Source: Cnuella takakiae
Lineage (GTDB): Bacteria; Bacteroidota; Bacteroidia; Chitinophagales; Chitinophagaceae
Direction: 5' to 3'
NCBI RefSeq assembly: GCF_001953305.1
Contig: NZ_MTFE01000010.1
Location: 923,683-975,966 of the forward strand
DNA: 52,284 nt
Shown here: in pieces, positions 1 to 8,232 of the stretch
How positions within the stretch are numbered: position 1 is the stretch's first letter
Layout of the letters: every line of letters begins with the position of its first letter
Program-made: the position numbers and the translations under genes
The notes under the pieces: model-generated
The model's input: only the letters and a program-made list of their open reading frames with translations
Database searches by the model: none
Told to the model about the DNA's origin: nothing

Positions 1-84
1 GCCGCGGTGGATTGGCATTCTTTGTTTTTGGAAGCTACTGGGCCAGTAGGGGATGCCGATATGCGTTGGTATGACCTGCACTAA
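1..84 (+). CDS. C-terminal end of a gene cut by the window edge
   Basis: Frame 1 is open from the first base and ends in TAA, giving the last 27 residues of a protein (ending ...MRWYDLH). No family can be assigned from so short a tail. A hairpin repeat follows about 57 bases downstream. Confidence 0.5.
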   Translation, partial: AAVDWHSLFLEATGPVGDADMRWYDLH

Positions 85-140
85 CAACACCAACTAAAAC
101 CTTGAAGGTTTGAAAAGAGCCTGGCAACTGCGCAAAGCAA

Positions 141-173
141 AAACCTATAAGGTTTTTAAAACCTTATAGGTTT
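141..173. repeat. AAACCTATAAGGTTT palindrome, copy 1
   Basis: Two perfect 15-base arms (141-155 and 159-173) surround a 3-base loop. The same sequence recurs at 19611-19643 behind the tRNA. It lies between two convergent genes, so it may end transcription in both directions. Confidence 0.8.
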
Positions 174-185
174 GCAACTAAGGCA

Positions 186-788
186 TTAGCTAACACCGGC
201 CGCCATTGCGGGTTGTTCTTCTTTTTGGGGCAAACCCGCCTCCAGGCACTGGAACACCGCGCGGTAAAAATCGGGGTGCGACTGCCAGGTTTGACCCGTT
301 ACGATGCTGCCATCGCGTACACACTGCGGACCGGCGCAATAGGTGCCGCCTGCCATTTCCACATCACCGCGCACATGCTCGTAAGCGGTAAGGTTGCGGC
401 CTTTGGCCAGCCCGGCGGTAGCCAGGATTTGTATGCCATGGCAAAGGGCAAATACCCATTTGCCCTGCTGGTGAAACTGGCGCACCACTTCCAGGAGCTG
501 GTCGTTGTGACGCAGGTACTCGGGTGCCCGGCCGCCCAGCAGCAGGATGGCGGTATAATCGTCGGCTACAATTTCGTTGATGGTGATCTGCGCTTCCGAC
601 ACATAACCGGGCTTCTCGATATAAGTGTCCCAGCCGGGTTCAAAATCATGGATCACGAGGTGCAGGCGGCCCGTGCGGGGCGCGGCCACTACGGCAGGTA
701 TCTGGGCTTCGGCAAAACGGTGGATGGCATATAGGGCTTCGTAGCTTTCGCCGCCATCGCCGGTAACAATCAGGATCTTGTGTTGCAT
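186..788 (-). CDS. DJ-1/PfpI family protein
   Basis: A 200-residue protein of the DJ-1/PfpI superfamily (class I glutamine amidotransferase-like fold). Cys116 sits in the nucleophile elbow ALCHG, followed by His117, and an acidic residue near position 14-17 matches the conserved Glu of the family. The motif GGRAPEYLR at about 85-93 is typical of the PfpI/general-stress branch rather than of human DJ-1. Members act as cytoplasmic deglycase/chaperone-like or stress proteins; the exact substrate cannot be read from sequence. There is no signal peptide. The gene stands alone, and its upstream region holds a TGGACCAT repeat. Confidence 0.85.
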   Translation of the reverse strand: MQHKILIVTGDGGESYEALYAIHRFAEAQIPAVVAAPRTGRLHLVIHDFEPGWDTYIEKPGYVSEAQITINEIVADDYTAILLLGGRAPEYLRHNDQLLEVVRQFHQQGKWVFALCHGIQILATAGLAKGRNLTAYEHVRGDVEMAGGTYCAGPQCVRDGSIVTGQTWQSHPDFYRAVFQCLEAGLPQKEEQPAMAAGVS

Positions 789-822
789 GGTTGGAGCAAT
801 CTGTTTTTAGAGATAAGTGAGG

Positions 823-860
823 TATGGACCATGGTCCATCGTCCATGGACCATGGTCTAC
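823..860. repeat. TGGACCAT word repeat, copy 1
   Basis: Overlapping palindromes built from TGGACCATGG and GTCCATGG lie just upstream of the DJ-1 family gene. Related stretches occur at 14853-14965, 36051-36087, 42881-43026 and 45873-45923. Confidence 0.75.
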
Positions 861-1039
861 ATCGTACTAAACTTACAAAGCCCGCAGCGGATGGAAAAAT
901 AAAAGAAGATACCCTGCACCCGGCAGCCCGGTGCCGCAGCCGGCAAAGCCCGATGTTTATCCCCATCCGAAATAAATAGCCGCCTCTTCCGTTTTCCACC
1001 GTATTGTTGCGCCCCAAAGCCAGCAAGCCGCCTATCGCT

Positions 1040-1801
1040 ATGAAAAAAATTATTGCGCTCCTGCTCCTTTTGCCCTTAGCTCCTGCATTGTATGCACAGG
1101 AGGCCAGTACCCTCGTATTGCCTGAAACAGCAGGTGCCGCCAGCTTTATTCCCATCCCCAAGCTGCGGCAGCACAACTACGGCGCCATCATCGGCATCCA
1201 GCGGGGCCGCACTACGGCATTTGAAATGGGCGCCGAAATGCACTGGCGCAAGATCAGCCTCTTCAAGCCGCATATCTGGGGCGCCAACGCACAGGTGGAA
1301 TACAGCTTTTCCGATCATATTGTAGGCTATAAAGCAGGCGTATGGCGCAAGCAGGGCCGCGTCAACCTTACCTATGGCGCCAACCTGGTTTACTTCAACA
1401 ATTTTGAAGGCGGCCAGCAGTTTGGCATCGGGCCGGCGGTAGGCTTCCGCTTTGCAGGCCTCCACCTCATTAACGGCGTAAATATCCTTGCCGGCGATAT
1501 GAAAAGCGATAAGACAGGTGCCGCAACCATGGGTGCCAACACGCTGTACATGAGCCTGCGGTACTATTTCCCGGTACAAAACAAGTTTACCTGGGACCGC
1601 AAGAACAAGAACAAAAAAGGAAAAGAAGGCGGCGGGCTGTTTCGCAAAAAAGAAGAAGAAAAAGCACCCGAACGCAAAGGCCTTTTTGCACCTCGTAAAC
1701 AGGAACCCGAAAAGCGCAAAGGTTTGTTTGGCAGTAAAAAGGAAGAGCCCAAGGAAGAACCCAAAGGGCTGAAGAGGATATTCGGCAAAAAGAGCGAATA
1801 A
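1040..1801 (+). CDS. Secreted beta-barrel-like protein with Lys/Glu-rich repeat tail
   Basis: A 253-residue protein. Residues 1-19 are a signal peptide ending before AQE, which decides this ATG over an earlier in-frame start. Residues 20-185 have alternating hydrophobic/polar stretches with many aromatic residues and glycines, as in outer-membrane or surface proteins, and end in a short RYYFPV strand. From about 186 the protein becomes almost only K, E, R, P and G, with four spaced hydrophobic triplets (GLF, GLF, GLF, RIF) each next to KK or RK. I recognise no named family; the tail is probably disordered. A hairpin with GACGACGGAC arms follows the stop. Confidence 0.75.
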   Translation: MKKIIALLLLLPLAPALYAQEASTLVLPETAGAASFIPIPKLRQHNYGAIIGIQRGRTTAFEMGAEMHWRKISLFKPHIWGANAQVEYSFSDHIVGYKAGVWRKQGRVNLTYGANLVYFNNFEGGQQFGIGPAVGFRFAGLHLINGVNILAGDMKSDKTGAATMGANTLYMSLRYYFPVQNKFTWDRKNKNKKGKEGGGLFRKKEEEKAPERKGLFAPRKQEPEKRKGLFGSKKEEPKEEPKGLKRIFGKKSE

Positions 1802-1810
1802 TAGCGAGGA

Positions 1811-1838
1811 GACGACGGACGACAGGTTGTCCGTCGTC
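1811..1838. repeat. Hairpin downstream of the KE-rich protein gene
   Basis: Perfect 10-base arms (1811-1820 and 1829-1838) with an 8-base loop. There is no T-run behind it, so it is not a standard terminator. Its GACGACGGAC/GTCCGTCGTC words resemble the GTCCAT family seen elsewhere in the window. Confidence 0.6.
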
Positions 1839-1873
1839 CATTTCGATTCTGCCAACATAAAAAATGCACAGCC

Positions 1874-2188
1874 ATGTTTGGCGAACCCATTCCCGACCTC
1901 AACCTGTATGCTCAGAAAGAAGGGGTGTACTGTTGCAGCAAATGCGGCCAGGCGCTTTTTGCCGCCAACAAAGAATTTGCCGCTGGCTGTGGCTTTCCTT
2001 CTTTTTATGAACATTGGGGTGATGGCGTAACCTTAAAACCTTTGGATACTAATGGCAGGCACCGCATCCAATTATTATGCAATGGCTGCGGCCAGCACCT
2101 GGGCCACCTTTTTCCACACAAACACACACCAACCAGGGTGCGTTACTGCATCAATGCGGATAGCATCATACCCAGTTCTATTGTGTAG
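1874..2188 (+). CDS. msrB: Peptide-methionine (R)-S-oxide reductase, MsrB type
   Basis: A compact 104-residue MsrB domain, which repairs methionine-R-sulfoxide in proteins. Zinc ligands are seen as two CxxC pairs (Cys21/Cys24 and Cys69/Cys72). The family signature HLGHLF lies at 75-80 and the catalytic cysteine is Cys92 in RYCIN. It is shorter than most MsrB proteins (about 130-150 residues) and lacks a signal peptide, so it should be cytoplasmic. The resolving cysteine may be Cys39, in the GCGFPSF segment where many homologues have GWPSF. It shares its strand with the preceding secreted-protein gene but is separated from it by a hairpin. Confidence 0.85.
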   Translation: MFGEPIPDLNLYAQKEGVYCCSKCGQALFAANKEFAAGCGFPSFYEHWGDGVTLKPLDTNGRHRIQLLCNGCGQHLGHLFPHKHTPTRVRYCINADSIIPSSIV

Positions 2189-2198
2189 TGGAAAAGCA

Positions 2199-2313
2199 GC
2201 AAGCTGTTAGCTACAAGCTGCAAGTGAAATTGGAGCGTATAAGCCTATTTTCACCTGCATGCGGTCCTGCACCCTGCTTAACTGTATTTGTACCTTGTGG
2301 CTTGCAGCTACAC
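2199..2313. repeat. AGCTTGCAGCT word repeat between convergent genes
   Basis: Words such as AGCTACAAGCTGCAAG on the left and CTTGTGGCTTGCAGCT on the right face each other across about 70 bases between the msrB stop and the stop of the next, convergent gene. The same vocabulary appears at 19690-19735 and 25443-25472. Confidence 0.55.
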
Positions 2314-2315
2314 CC

Positions 2316-2882
2316 CTAGAATCCCGTCTTGCCCATCCGCACATACACAATGCGGTGCCTTGAAGTAGAATATTCACTGCCGGCCAGGTACTTCTGAAAC
2401 AGGATACCGGCTCCCAGTGCACCCGTAGAAATACCCAGCTTGCGGATATTACCGCTGCTGCCGATCGGGTCTTTAAGGATGGCGCCGTTCAGCAGGTTGA
2501 GGAGCAGGTAACCCCCACCACCAATGATGAGCAGCGGCCCTGTGCGGCGTTGCCAGAAGCTGCGGCGTTTATTGAGCCATACGCGTTGTATGGCCAGGTA
2601 ATGGATGGGCAATAAGGTGGTACCAATGGTGTCGAGCTGGAGCACGCCCCAACGCATATACCGCTGCACCCTGTACTGGCGGATGATCAGGCTATCGTTG
2701 CGGATGGCTTCGATGGGGCCTTCCAGCCAGCCGCCGCTCTTTGTTTGCAGCACAATGGGCAGGCCGGGCATAAAGCTGCGTACCGTGCGGCCATTGGGTT
2801 TGCGCACCGAAATAAAATCGGGCGACTGTGCCTGGGCATACAGGGAAATAAATAGCAAGGGGAGCAGCAGCAGCCGGTTCAT
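2316..2882 (-). CDS. Secreted hypothetical protein
   Basis: A 188-residue protein with a clear signal peptide (MNRLLLLPLLFISLYAQA, cut near 18), which selects this start over longer in-frame ones. The N-terminal half is a small soluble region with a GPIEAIRNDSLII strand pattern. Residues about 109-155 contain two glycine-rich hydrophobic stretches (around LLIIGGGGYLLL and GALGAGILF) that could be short membrane segments. No family is recognised. It is transcribed away from the GloVer-repeat gene, with about 270 bases between them for two divergent promoters. Confidence 0.7.
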   Translation of the reverse strand: MNRLLLLPLLFISLYAQAQSPDFISVRKPNGRTVRSFMPGLPIVLQTKSGGWLEGPIEAIRNDSLIIRQYRVQRYMRWGVLQLDTIGTTLLPIHYLAIQRVWLNKRRSFWQRRTGPLLIIGGGGYLLLNLLNGAILKDPIGSSGNIRKLGISTGALGAGILFQKYLAGSEYSTSRHRIVYVRMGKTGF

Positions 2883-3152
2883 GCCCGACAAGATAGCCCA
2901 TGCCGGGATAAACCTCATGTGCAGGTTTGTTAAACTGAATGCTAGCATAGAAATACGGCTTGGAGCTGGTGCACTCCGCCTCCTGTCCCATGTCATTTTC
3001 CGACAGGTATGGCTCCTGTTTGCACAATTCAATACCTGTTTTCCCCCACTCGTACAACATGTGCTAGCTGCCTTTACTAACCCTGCACAATTTTGCACCA
3101 CCCGACCCCCACTGTCCGTTTTTAATTCATTTCATCACCCCAAACCAACTGC

Positions 3153-6100
3153 ATGATGCCCTTAACCATTACCCGGAACAAACCCCCATTGAAGCTGCGC
3201 AAAGCAGTTGTGCTGATCCTCCAGCTTGCGCTGATGTTGTTGAACATACCGGTAAGCGCACAGGATGTTTTAATGGGTTTAACTTCAAACGGCGGTCCCG
3301 AAGGAAAGGGTACCGCCTTTACCATTAAGAGCACAGGCAGCAACTTCGGCATTGTAAAAAGCTTTGCCGACTGGGGCGCACATCCCAACGGCGACCTGCT
3401 GCGGGCAACCGATGGCAACTACTACGGCCTGACCTATGATGGCGGCATCTATGGTCATGGTACGCTCTTCCGCATCACCCCGGCAGGCGCCATTACCATC
3501 CTTAAAAACTTCAACCTTCCCGTTGATGGCGGCTACCCCAAGGGCAGCCTGATGCAGGGCACCGACGGCAACCTGTATGGCACTACCAGCAGCGGCGGCC
3601 CCAACAATGGCGGGGTGGTATTTAAAATCACAACCGGTGGCCTGTACAATATTGTTCGCAGCTTCCTGATCAACACCGAAGGCGGCAGGCCGCAGTCGCG
3701 GCTGGTGCAGGACGCCAGCGGCAATATTTATGGCACCAACAATACCGGCGGCACTTATGGCTACGGCACCATTTTCAAGATATCGGCCACCAATGCTTAC
3801 TCGGTATTAAGGCATTTGGATAAACCCGATGGTGCCAGCCCTTACGGCGGCCTGCTGCTGGCCAAAGACGGCAACCTGTATGGCATGACCAGTTCGGGCG
3901 GGCTGTACAGCCGCGGTACTGTTTTCCGGATTGCTACCGGCGGCGGCTTTGCCGTAATCCACCATTTCAACTCCGACGGCAAGGATGGCCAGTACCCTTC
4001 CGGCGACCTGATACAGGGTAAGGACGGGCTGCTGTATGGTATGACACCCGATGGCGGCGTCAACTATAACGGTACCGTTTTTAAAATCAATTATACAGGC
4101 AGCACCTATAATGTTATGCGCAGCCTGTCGGCAGCCGTGGAAGGTGGCAGCCCCGGCGGGCGCCTGCTACAAACTTCCGATGGCAGCTTTTACGGCATGG
4201 CCTACAGCCTCAGCGGCAGCTACTCGGGCAGCATCTTCAAAATGGATGCAGGCGGCAATACATCGGTGGTAAAAAGGCTTACCTGGGCTACCGATGGTGG
4301 AAGGCCTTATGGCAGCCTGGTGCTGGGTTCTGATGGCCTGCTCTATGGCATGAACAAGGAAGGTGGCCAGCTGGGCAACGGCACCATTTTCAAGGTAAAC
4401 ACCAGCGGCACCACGTATACCGTGCTGGCCCACCTAAGCGGATGGTCGGCAGGTGCCGAACCAAAGGGCCAGCTGGCTATTGGAAAGGACAGCGCCTATT
4501 TCGGCGTTGGCGAAGCAGGAGGCAGCTTCAACAACGGTACCGTATATAAAATCTGCGGCGGCACTACCACCGTTCTGAAATCTTTCAACCGCAACCTGGA
4601 TGGCGGAAAACCCGTGGGCGGCCTGGTGCGTGCCCACGACAACAACCTTTATGGCGTAACCACAGAAGGGGGCGCCAACAGCGGCGGTACCATCTTCCGT
4701 ATTTCTCCTTCCGGCTCCTTTGGCGTGGTGCGCCACCTGAAAGGCACTACGGATGGCGCCTCGGTAAAAATGGGGCTTACCCTCGGTGCGGACAGTGCCC
4801 TGTACGGTATTGCCACCAGCGGCGGCACCAACGGTGCCGGTACTATTTTCCGCATCACTACCGGTGGCGCGTTTTCGGTATTGCGCCATTTTTTGTACAC
4901 CACTGATGGCAGCCCCGCCGAAACAGGGCTCACCCTTGCCAAAGACGGCTATTTCTATGGGCTTACCAACAGCAAGTTTTTCCGCATCAGCAAGGACGGC
5001 AAAACCTTCAATTTGCTGGGCAGTTACAGCTATAGCACCGAAGGCAGTGAGCCTTACGGCAAGCTGATACAGTCCACCGACAATAACTTTTACGGCACCT
5101 TCCGCACCGGTGGTACCAATACCCGCGGCGTTATCTTCAGGGTTACGCCAAATGGCGTGTTTACCAAACTGCGGTCGCTTACCGAAGCCACCGATGGCGC
5201 CTATCCCAAGGCAGGCTTGGTCCGGGGTGTTTCCGATACGGCCTTCTTTGGTATCACTACGCAAGGCGGCACCAAAAAGGGTGGCACCATCTTCCGCATC
5301 ACCCGCACGGGCACCTTTAGCGTACTGCGGCACCTGGACCTTGAAAAAGATGGCGGCATGGCCCTGTCCGGTCTTATTGTTTCCCCTGTGGTCGTAAATA
5401 CGGCCACCGCGCAATCGGGGCTCACCACCAATGAAGACGTGACCAAAGCCATTACCCTGAGTGGCACCGGTCCTGCAGGTACTACTTATACCATCATTAC
5501 ACAACCGCGCAATGGCACCATCAGCAGTGGCACCAGCGCAGCCCGCACCTACAAGCCCAAGGCCAATTACTATGGCAAAGACTCCTTTGCCTTTGTCTCC
5601 AATTTTGGCTGCCTGGCATCATCACCGGCCTGGGTAAAGATTGATGTCCTTTCGGTAAACGATGCGCCGGTGCTGGACTCCATCCGTAAAAAAAGTGTAG
5701 TGCGCGGAACCGCCCTTGCCTTTACCGCAACGGCTAAAGATGTGGATGCAGGGCAAACCAAAACCTTCTCGCTCGTAACAGCACCCGCCGGGGCAACCAT
5801 TAATGCCACCACCGGTGCCTTCAGCTGGACGCCCACTGCTACGGGCAGCTATACCCTTACCGTACGCGTTACCGACAATGGCTCGCCGGTACTGTACGAC
5901 CAGGAAACCCTCACCATCACCGTTACCGCACCTGCACTCAATGCCATTGCGCCGCAGGATGAACGGAACAGTACACTACAGGAAAATGCCCCTGCAGCAT
6001 CCGGTTCGGTATTGTATCCAAACCCTGTGCAGCAAAGGTTTACCATACAACTGCAGGCACCCGCACAACAGGCCTTGCTCCGCATATACGACAGCAAGGG

Positions 6101-6242
6101 CAGCTTGGTGCATGTGGAAAGTATAAAACCTGCAGGCAGCAAGCTGGTACAGGCCGATGCAAGCCAGCTCAGGCCCGGGCAATACTTTGTGGAGCTAAAA
6201 ACCGAAACCGGTACTGAAACACTCAAGATGATCAAGAACTAG
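3153..6242 (+). CDS. GloVer tandem-repeat protein exported by T9SS
   Basis: A 1029-residue secreted protein. A signal peptide covers about 1-36, then some fifteen or more tandem repeats run to about residue 760, each built on the pattern DGxLYGxTxxGGxxGxGTxFKI, the hallmark of the choice-of-anchor GloVer repeat family (TIGR03803). These repeats probably form a beta-propeller-like or solenoid surface. Next come a cadherin-like segment (about 780-845, QPRNGTISSG), a putative Ig/He_PIG domain (about 850-925), and a type A T9SS sorting domain (about 955-1029, VLYPNPV...GQYFVELKT). The protein should pass the outer membrane and be anchored or released by the Por system. Ligand unknown. ATG codons occur at 3153 and 3156; either could be used. 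Confidence 0.9.
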   Translation: MMPLTITRNKPPLKLRKAVVLILQLALMLLNIPVSAQDVLMGLTSNGGPEGKGTAFTIKSTGSNFGIVKSFADWGAHPNGDLLRATDGNYYGLTYDGGIYGHGTLFRITPAGAITILKNFNLPVDGGYPKGSLMQGTDGNLYGTTSSGGPNNGGVVFKITTGGLYNIVRSFLINTEGGRPQSRLVQDASGNIYGTNNTGGTYGYGTIFKISATNAYSVLRHLDKPDGASPYGGLLLAKDGNLYGMTSSGGLYSRGTVFRIATGGGFAVIHHFNSDGKDGQYPSGDLIQGKDGLLYGMTPDGGVNYNGTVFKINYTGSTYNVMRSLSAAVEGGSPGGRLLQTSDGSFYGMAYSLSGSYSGSIFKMDAGGNTSVVKRLTWATDGGRPYGSLVLGSDGLLYGMNKEGGQLGNGTIFKVNTSGTTYTVLAHLSGWSAGAEPKGQLAIGKDSAYFGVGEAGGSFNNGTVYKICGGTTTVLKSFNRNLDGGKPVGGLVRAHDNNLYGVTTEGGANSGGTIFRISPSGSFGVVRHLKGTTDGASVKMGLTLGADSALYGIATSGGTNGAGTIFRITTGGAFSVLRHFLYTTDGSPAETGLTLAKDGYFYGLTNSKFFRISKDGKTFNLLGSYSYSTEGSEPYGKLIQSTDNNFYGTFRTGGTNTRGVIFRVTPNGVFTKLRSLTEATDGAYPKAGLVRGVSDTAFFGITTQGGTKKGGTIFRITRTGTFSVLRHLDLEKDGGMALSGLIVSPVVVNTATAQSGLTTNEDVTKAITLSGTGPAGTTYTIITQPRNGTISSGTSAARTYKPKANYYGKDSFAFVSNFGCLASSPAWVKIDVLSVNDAPVLDSIRKKSVVRGTALAFTATAKDVDAGQTKTFSLVTAPAGATINATTGAFSWTPTATGSYTLTVRVTDNGSPVLYDQETLTITVTAPALNAIAPQDERNSTLQENAPAASGSVLYPNPVQQRFTIQLQAPAQQALLRIYDSKGSLVHVESIKPAGSKLVQADASQLRPGQYFVELKTETGTETLKMIKN

Positions 6243-6263
6243 CAGGTGGTTTGTTGAAAGGGG

Positions 6264-6294
6264 ACCGGCGGCTGTAATGGCTGCCGGTTTTTTT
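6264..6294 (+). terminator. Rho-independent terminator after the GloVer gene
   Basis: ACCGGCGGC and GCTGCCGGT arms (one G-U pair) with a 7-base loop are followed by seven T residues, 22 bases after the stop codon. Confidence 0.85.
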
Positions 6295-6448
6295 GTGCCT
6301 GCTGATTTGGGTGCAAAAAGCATCAGCAATCGGGTGTTCTTTATTCGTTTTAACGAAAGAAAAATGCAGTTTGTAAACCGGATGTTTGCATTTGCAAGGC
6401 CTGATGCGAATGGTTATTGCAGGAAACATCCAAAGTCAAAAAAATGGG

Positions 6449-6533
6449 TATCGCAAAGACCGCTGAGGAGTGGCAAAGGGGGTGCGAAGAAGCGGCTTTG
6501 CGTCCTTTGCGATCCCTTTGTGTTCTTTGCGAT
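6449..6533. repeat. CTTTGCG word repeat, imperfect inverted pair
   Basis: The right half repeats CTTTGCG-like words about every ten bases (CTTTGCGTC, CTTTGCGAT, CCTTTGTGTT, CTTTGCGAT). The left half carries the complementary words CGCAAAG and GGCAAAGGG, so the whole could fold into a long imperfect hairpin. Confidence 0.6.
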
Positions 6534-6825
6534 ACTACAGTCAACACTTAGAAGGTCTTTGTCTTCTAACCGGGAATGCAAACAAAGGCCGCTGGTTGCA
6601 GGAACATACCCACCTTGTTACTATACGAGTCCAGGTGGGTACTGGTTGAAAAATTCAAAGCACATCGGGCTTAGACCTTTTAATATCTGTTGTAACAGGT
6701 AGAAAAATCACTCAGCACCCCAGATAAGTTGAACCTACACATTTTTGCTGCAACACTTATTCATCCATGTCTGAAAAAGATCAAACGTTTTGGTACACTC
6801 GCGCTCTTTTTTGCCAATCAGACAA

Positions 6826-6854
6826 TGTCATGCCGAAACAAGTTCGGCATGACA
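6826..6854. repeat. TGTCATGCCGAA...TTCGGCATGACA hairpin repeat
   Basis: Perfect 12-base arms (6826-6837 and 6843-6854) with loop ACAAG. Degenerate copies of the same sequence lie at 41065-41152 and 41227-41252. Confidence 0.75.
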
Positions 6855-7033
6855 AGCACCTGGTGGCAACCTGGTTCTTATAGCTGCGGAAACTTCATAC
6901 AAATCACAAACGCAGCGGAGTAAAAGATTGCTTGTTCACTTGCTTTTTCAAGTTGCTATTTCCACTGGCTACACCAAGGTTTAACAGGGATAAAAACAAG
7001 TAAGCTTAATGCAAACAACTCCTCATACCAGCA

Positions 7034-7065
7034 TAAAAAAACCGCACACCTTACGGGGTGTGCGG
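7034..7065 (-). terminator. Terminator for the downstream minus-strand lipoprotein gene
   Basis: CCGCACACC (7042-7050) and GGTGTGCGG (7057-7065) form a 9-base stem with loop TTACGG. On the minus strand it is followed by a run of seven T. It lies about 140 bases past the stop of the 7203-7976 gene. Confidence 0.75.
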
Positions 7066-7143
7066 GATGCTCATAAGCGGTTGCTGGTTGGGAGCAGTTG
7101 TTGGTTAAGGGCAGTTGTCTTGGTTGTCAGCAGTAGTTTTGGT

Positions 7144-7200
7144 AAAGGCCTTACGGGGCCTTTGATACCGGATGCAGACCTTACGGGGTCCCGTTCCGGT
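7144..7200. repeat. Two further hairpins with TTACGG loops
   Basis: AAAGGCC/GGCCTTT (7144-7150 and 7157-7163) and GACC/GGTC (7177-7180 and 7187-7190, nested inside ACCGGA/TCCGGT at 7167-7172 and 7195-7200) both enclose TTACGG, as does the terminator at 7042-7065. The array abuts the stop codon at 7203. Confidence 0.65.
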
Positions 7201-7202
7201 AG

Positions 7203-7976
7203 TTAGGAAGCTTCGCGTTTCACAAAGCTTTCCAGTATAAAATGGGTAGCCCCATCTTTCTTTTGAATCCGCATTTTGGTAGGATACCAGCCGCTTTTTT
7301 GCACTTTGGAAGGCTGGGGTATATCCCTTACAAACGTGTGGTTGTTCTTGATAAATTCCTCGGTGATCATGGGTTCATAGAAAGTAACCTTACCATCGTA
7401 AGAACCATAAATAAAAGTCTGTGTGAAAGGGCTGCCATTGAGTTCGGGAGCCGTGGCATCCAGCCAGTGTACACCCATTTGCGGAACGCCTCCGGGACCG
7501 GGAATATAGGTGGTCGGGAAGTACGCAGGTGCAGGATGGTTGTCGAACTTTTCCTTGGCCGCTTCATAGATTGGAATGGCCAGGCGCTCTGCCTCGGTGC
7601 TGGTGTAAAAATGAAAGTCGAAATGCGGCTTGTCGTAAATGGGTGCCGGCTCATGACCACTGGGGTTCCAGTCGAGCAGGGCATGGGTAAACGGCGTGGC
7701 GCCAGCCTCGGAATGGAGTTGCAGCGATACCGCGTTGGCATGGTTGTGCCCACCTCCTGTATTGCGGTCAAGACTGGCCATGGCAGCATCGTCAATTACG
7801 ATGGCTATGCGCATCGGATCGCCCTTGCCGTTTTCTTCGTACCAGGTCCAGCTTTTACCATGCTGGAAAGTTTGCTCGGGACCTTTAAACAGTTTTTCCT
7901 TGGGCTTGTCGTCCTTGCTACAGGAGGCTAAGGCCAGGATAGAGGCAGCGGCAAAAAGCCATACTTGTTTTTTCAT
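7203..7976 (-). CDS. Secreted lipoprotein, possibly TTHB210/DUF5602-like
   Basis: A 257-residue lipoprotein: the signal MKKQVWLFAAASILALASC ends in a lipobox with Cys19, followed by charged residues, so the mature protein is anchored to a membrane. A longer in-frame start is rejected because it would bury this signal. The soluble part is rich in His, Pro and aromatics (HNHANA at about 91-96, HFDFHFY at about 130-136) and contains PQMGVHWLDAT and FEMI-like strands (VTFYEPMITEEFI). This resembles the TTHB210-like (DUF5602) family of unknown function, recalled rather than searched. The His clusters suggest possible metal binding, which is inference. Confidence 0.75.
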   Translation of the reverse strand: MKKQVWLFAAASILALASCSKDDKPKEKLFKGPEQTFQHGKSWTWYEENGKGDPMRIAIVIDDAAMASLDRNTGGGHNHANAVSLQLHSEAGATPFTHALLDWNPSGHEPAPIYDKPHFDFHFYTSTEAERLAIPIYEAAKEKFDNHPAPAYFPTTYIPGPGGVPQMGVHWLDATAPELNGSPFTQTFIYGSYDGKVTFYEPMITEEFIKNNHTFVRDIPQPSKVQKSGWYPTKMRIQKKDGATHFILESFVKREAS

Positions 7977-8232
7977 AACAGTTCGTTGGTTTGGGTTTGA
8001 TGCAACAAAGATGGCCTGCAAAAAAGGTGAAGAAAAGTGACGCGGTAATGAACTGCAGGTAGCCTTGTATGAAGTGCAGGTTTGCAGGTATTGAATCGAA
8101 AGCTTACACACCATGCATTTTGTATTTCGAAACAGCAACCTCAAATACAATACTGCTTTTTCTCGCATTGTAACATCATCGCTATTGCCCTACTGGTGCG
8201 CCTTTGTATATTCATAGCTCCAAACCATCACC

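Larger units (their letters stand above)
6243..7202. other. Gene-free stretch of about 960 bases
   Basis: No reading frame here has a convincing start, composition or family resemblance. It holds the terminator at 6264-6294, a CTTTGCG word repeat at 6449-6533, a GCCGAA...TTCGGC hairpin at 6826-6854, and three hairpins with the same loop at 7042-7200. Confidence 0.7.

Noticed and set aside
4434-5504. Long minus-strand frame opposite the GloVer repeat gene
   Set aside because: Repetitive GGT/GGC codons of the sense strand keep the opposite frame open; there is no start context or family likeness.
6277-6702. Possible gene in the 6.2-7.2 kb gap
   Set aside because: The frame starts inside a terminator and runs through repeat DNA; the product has no coherent composition.
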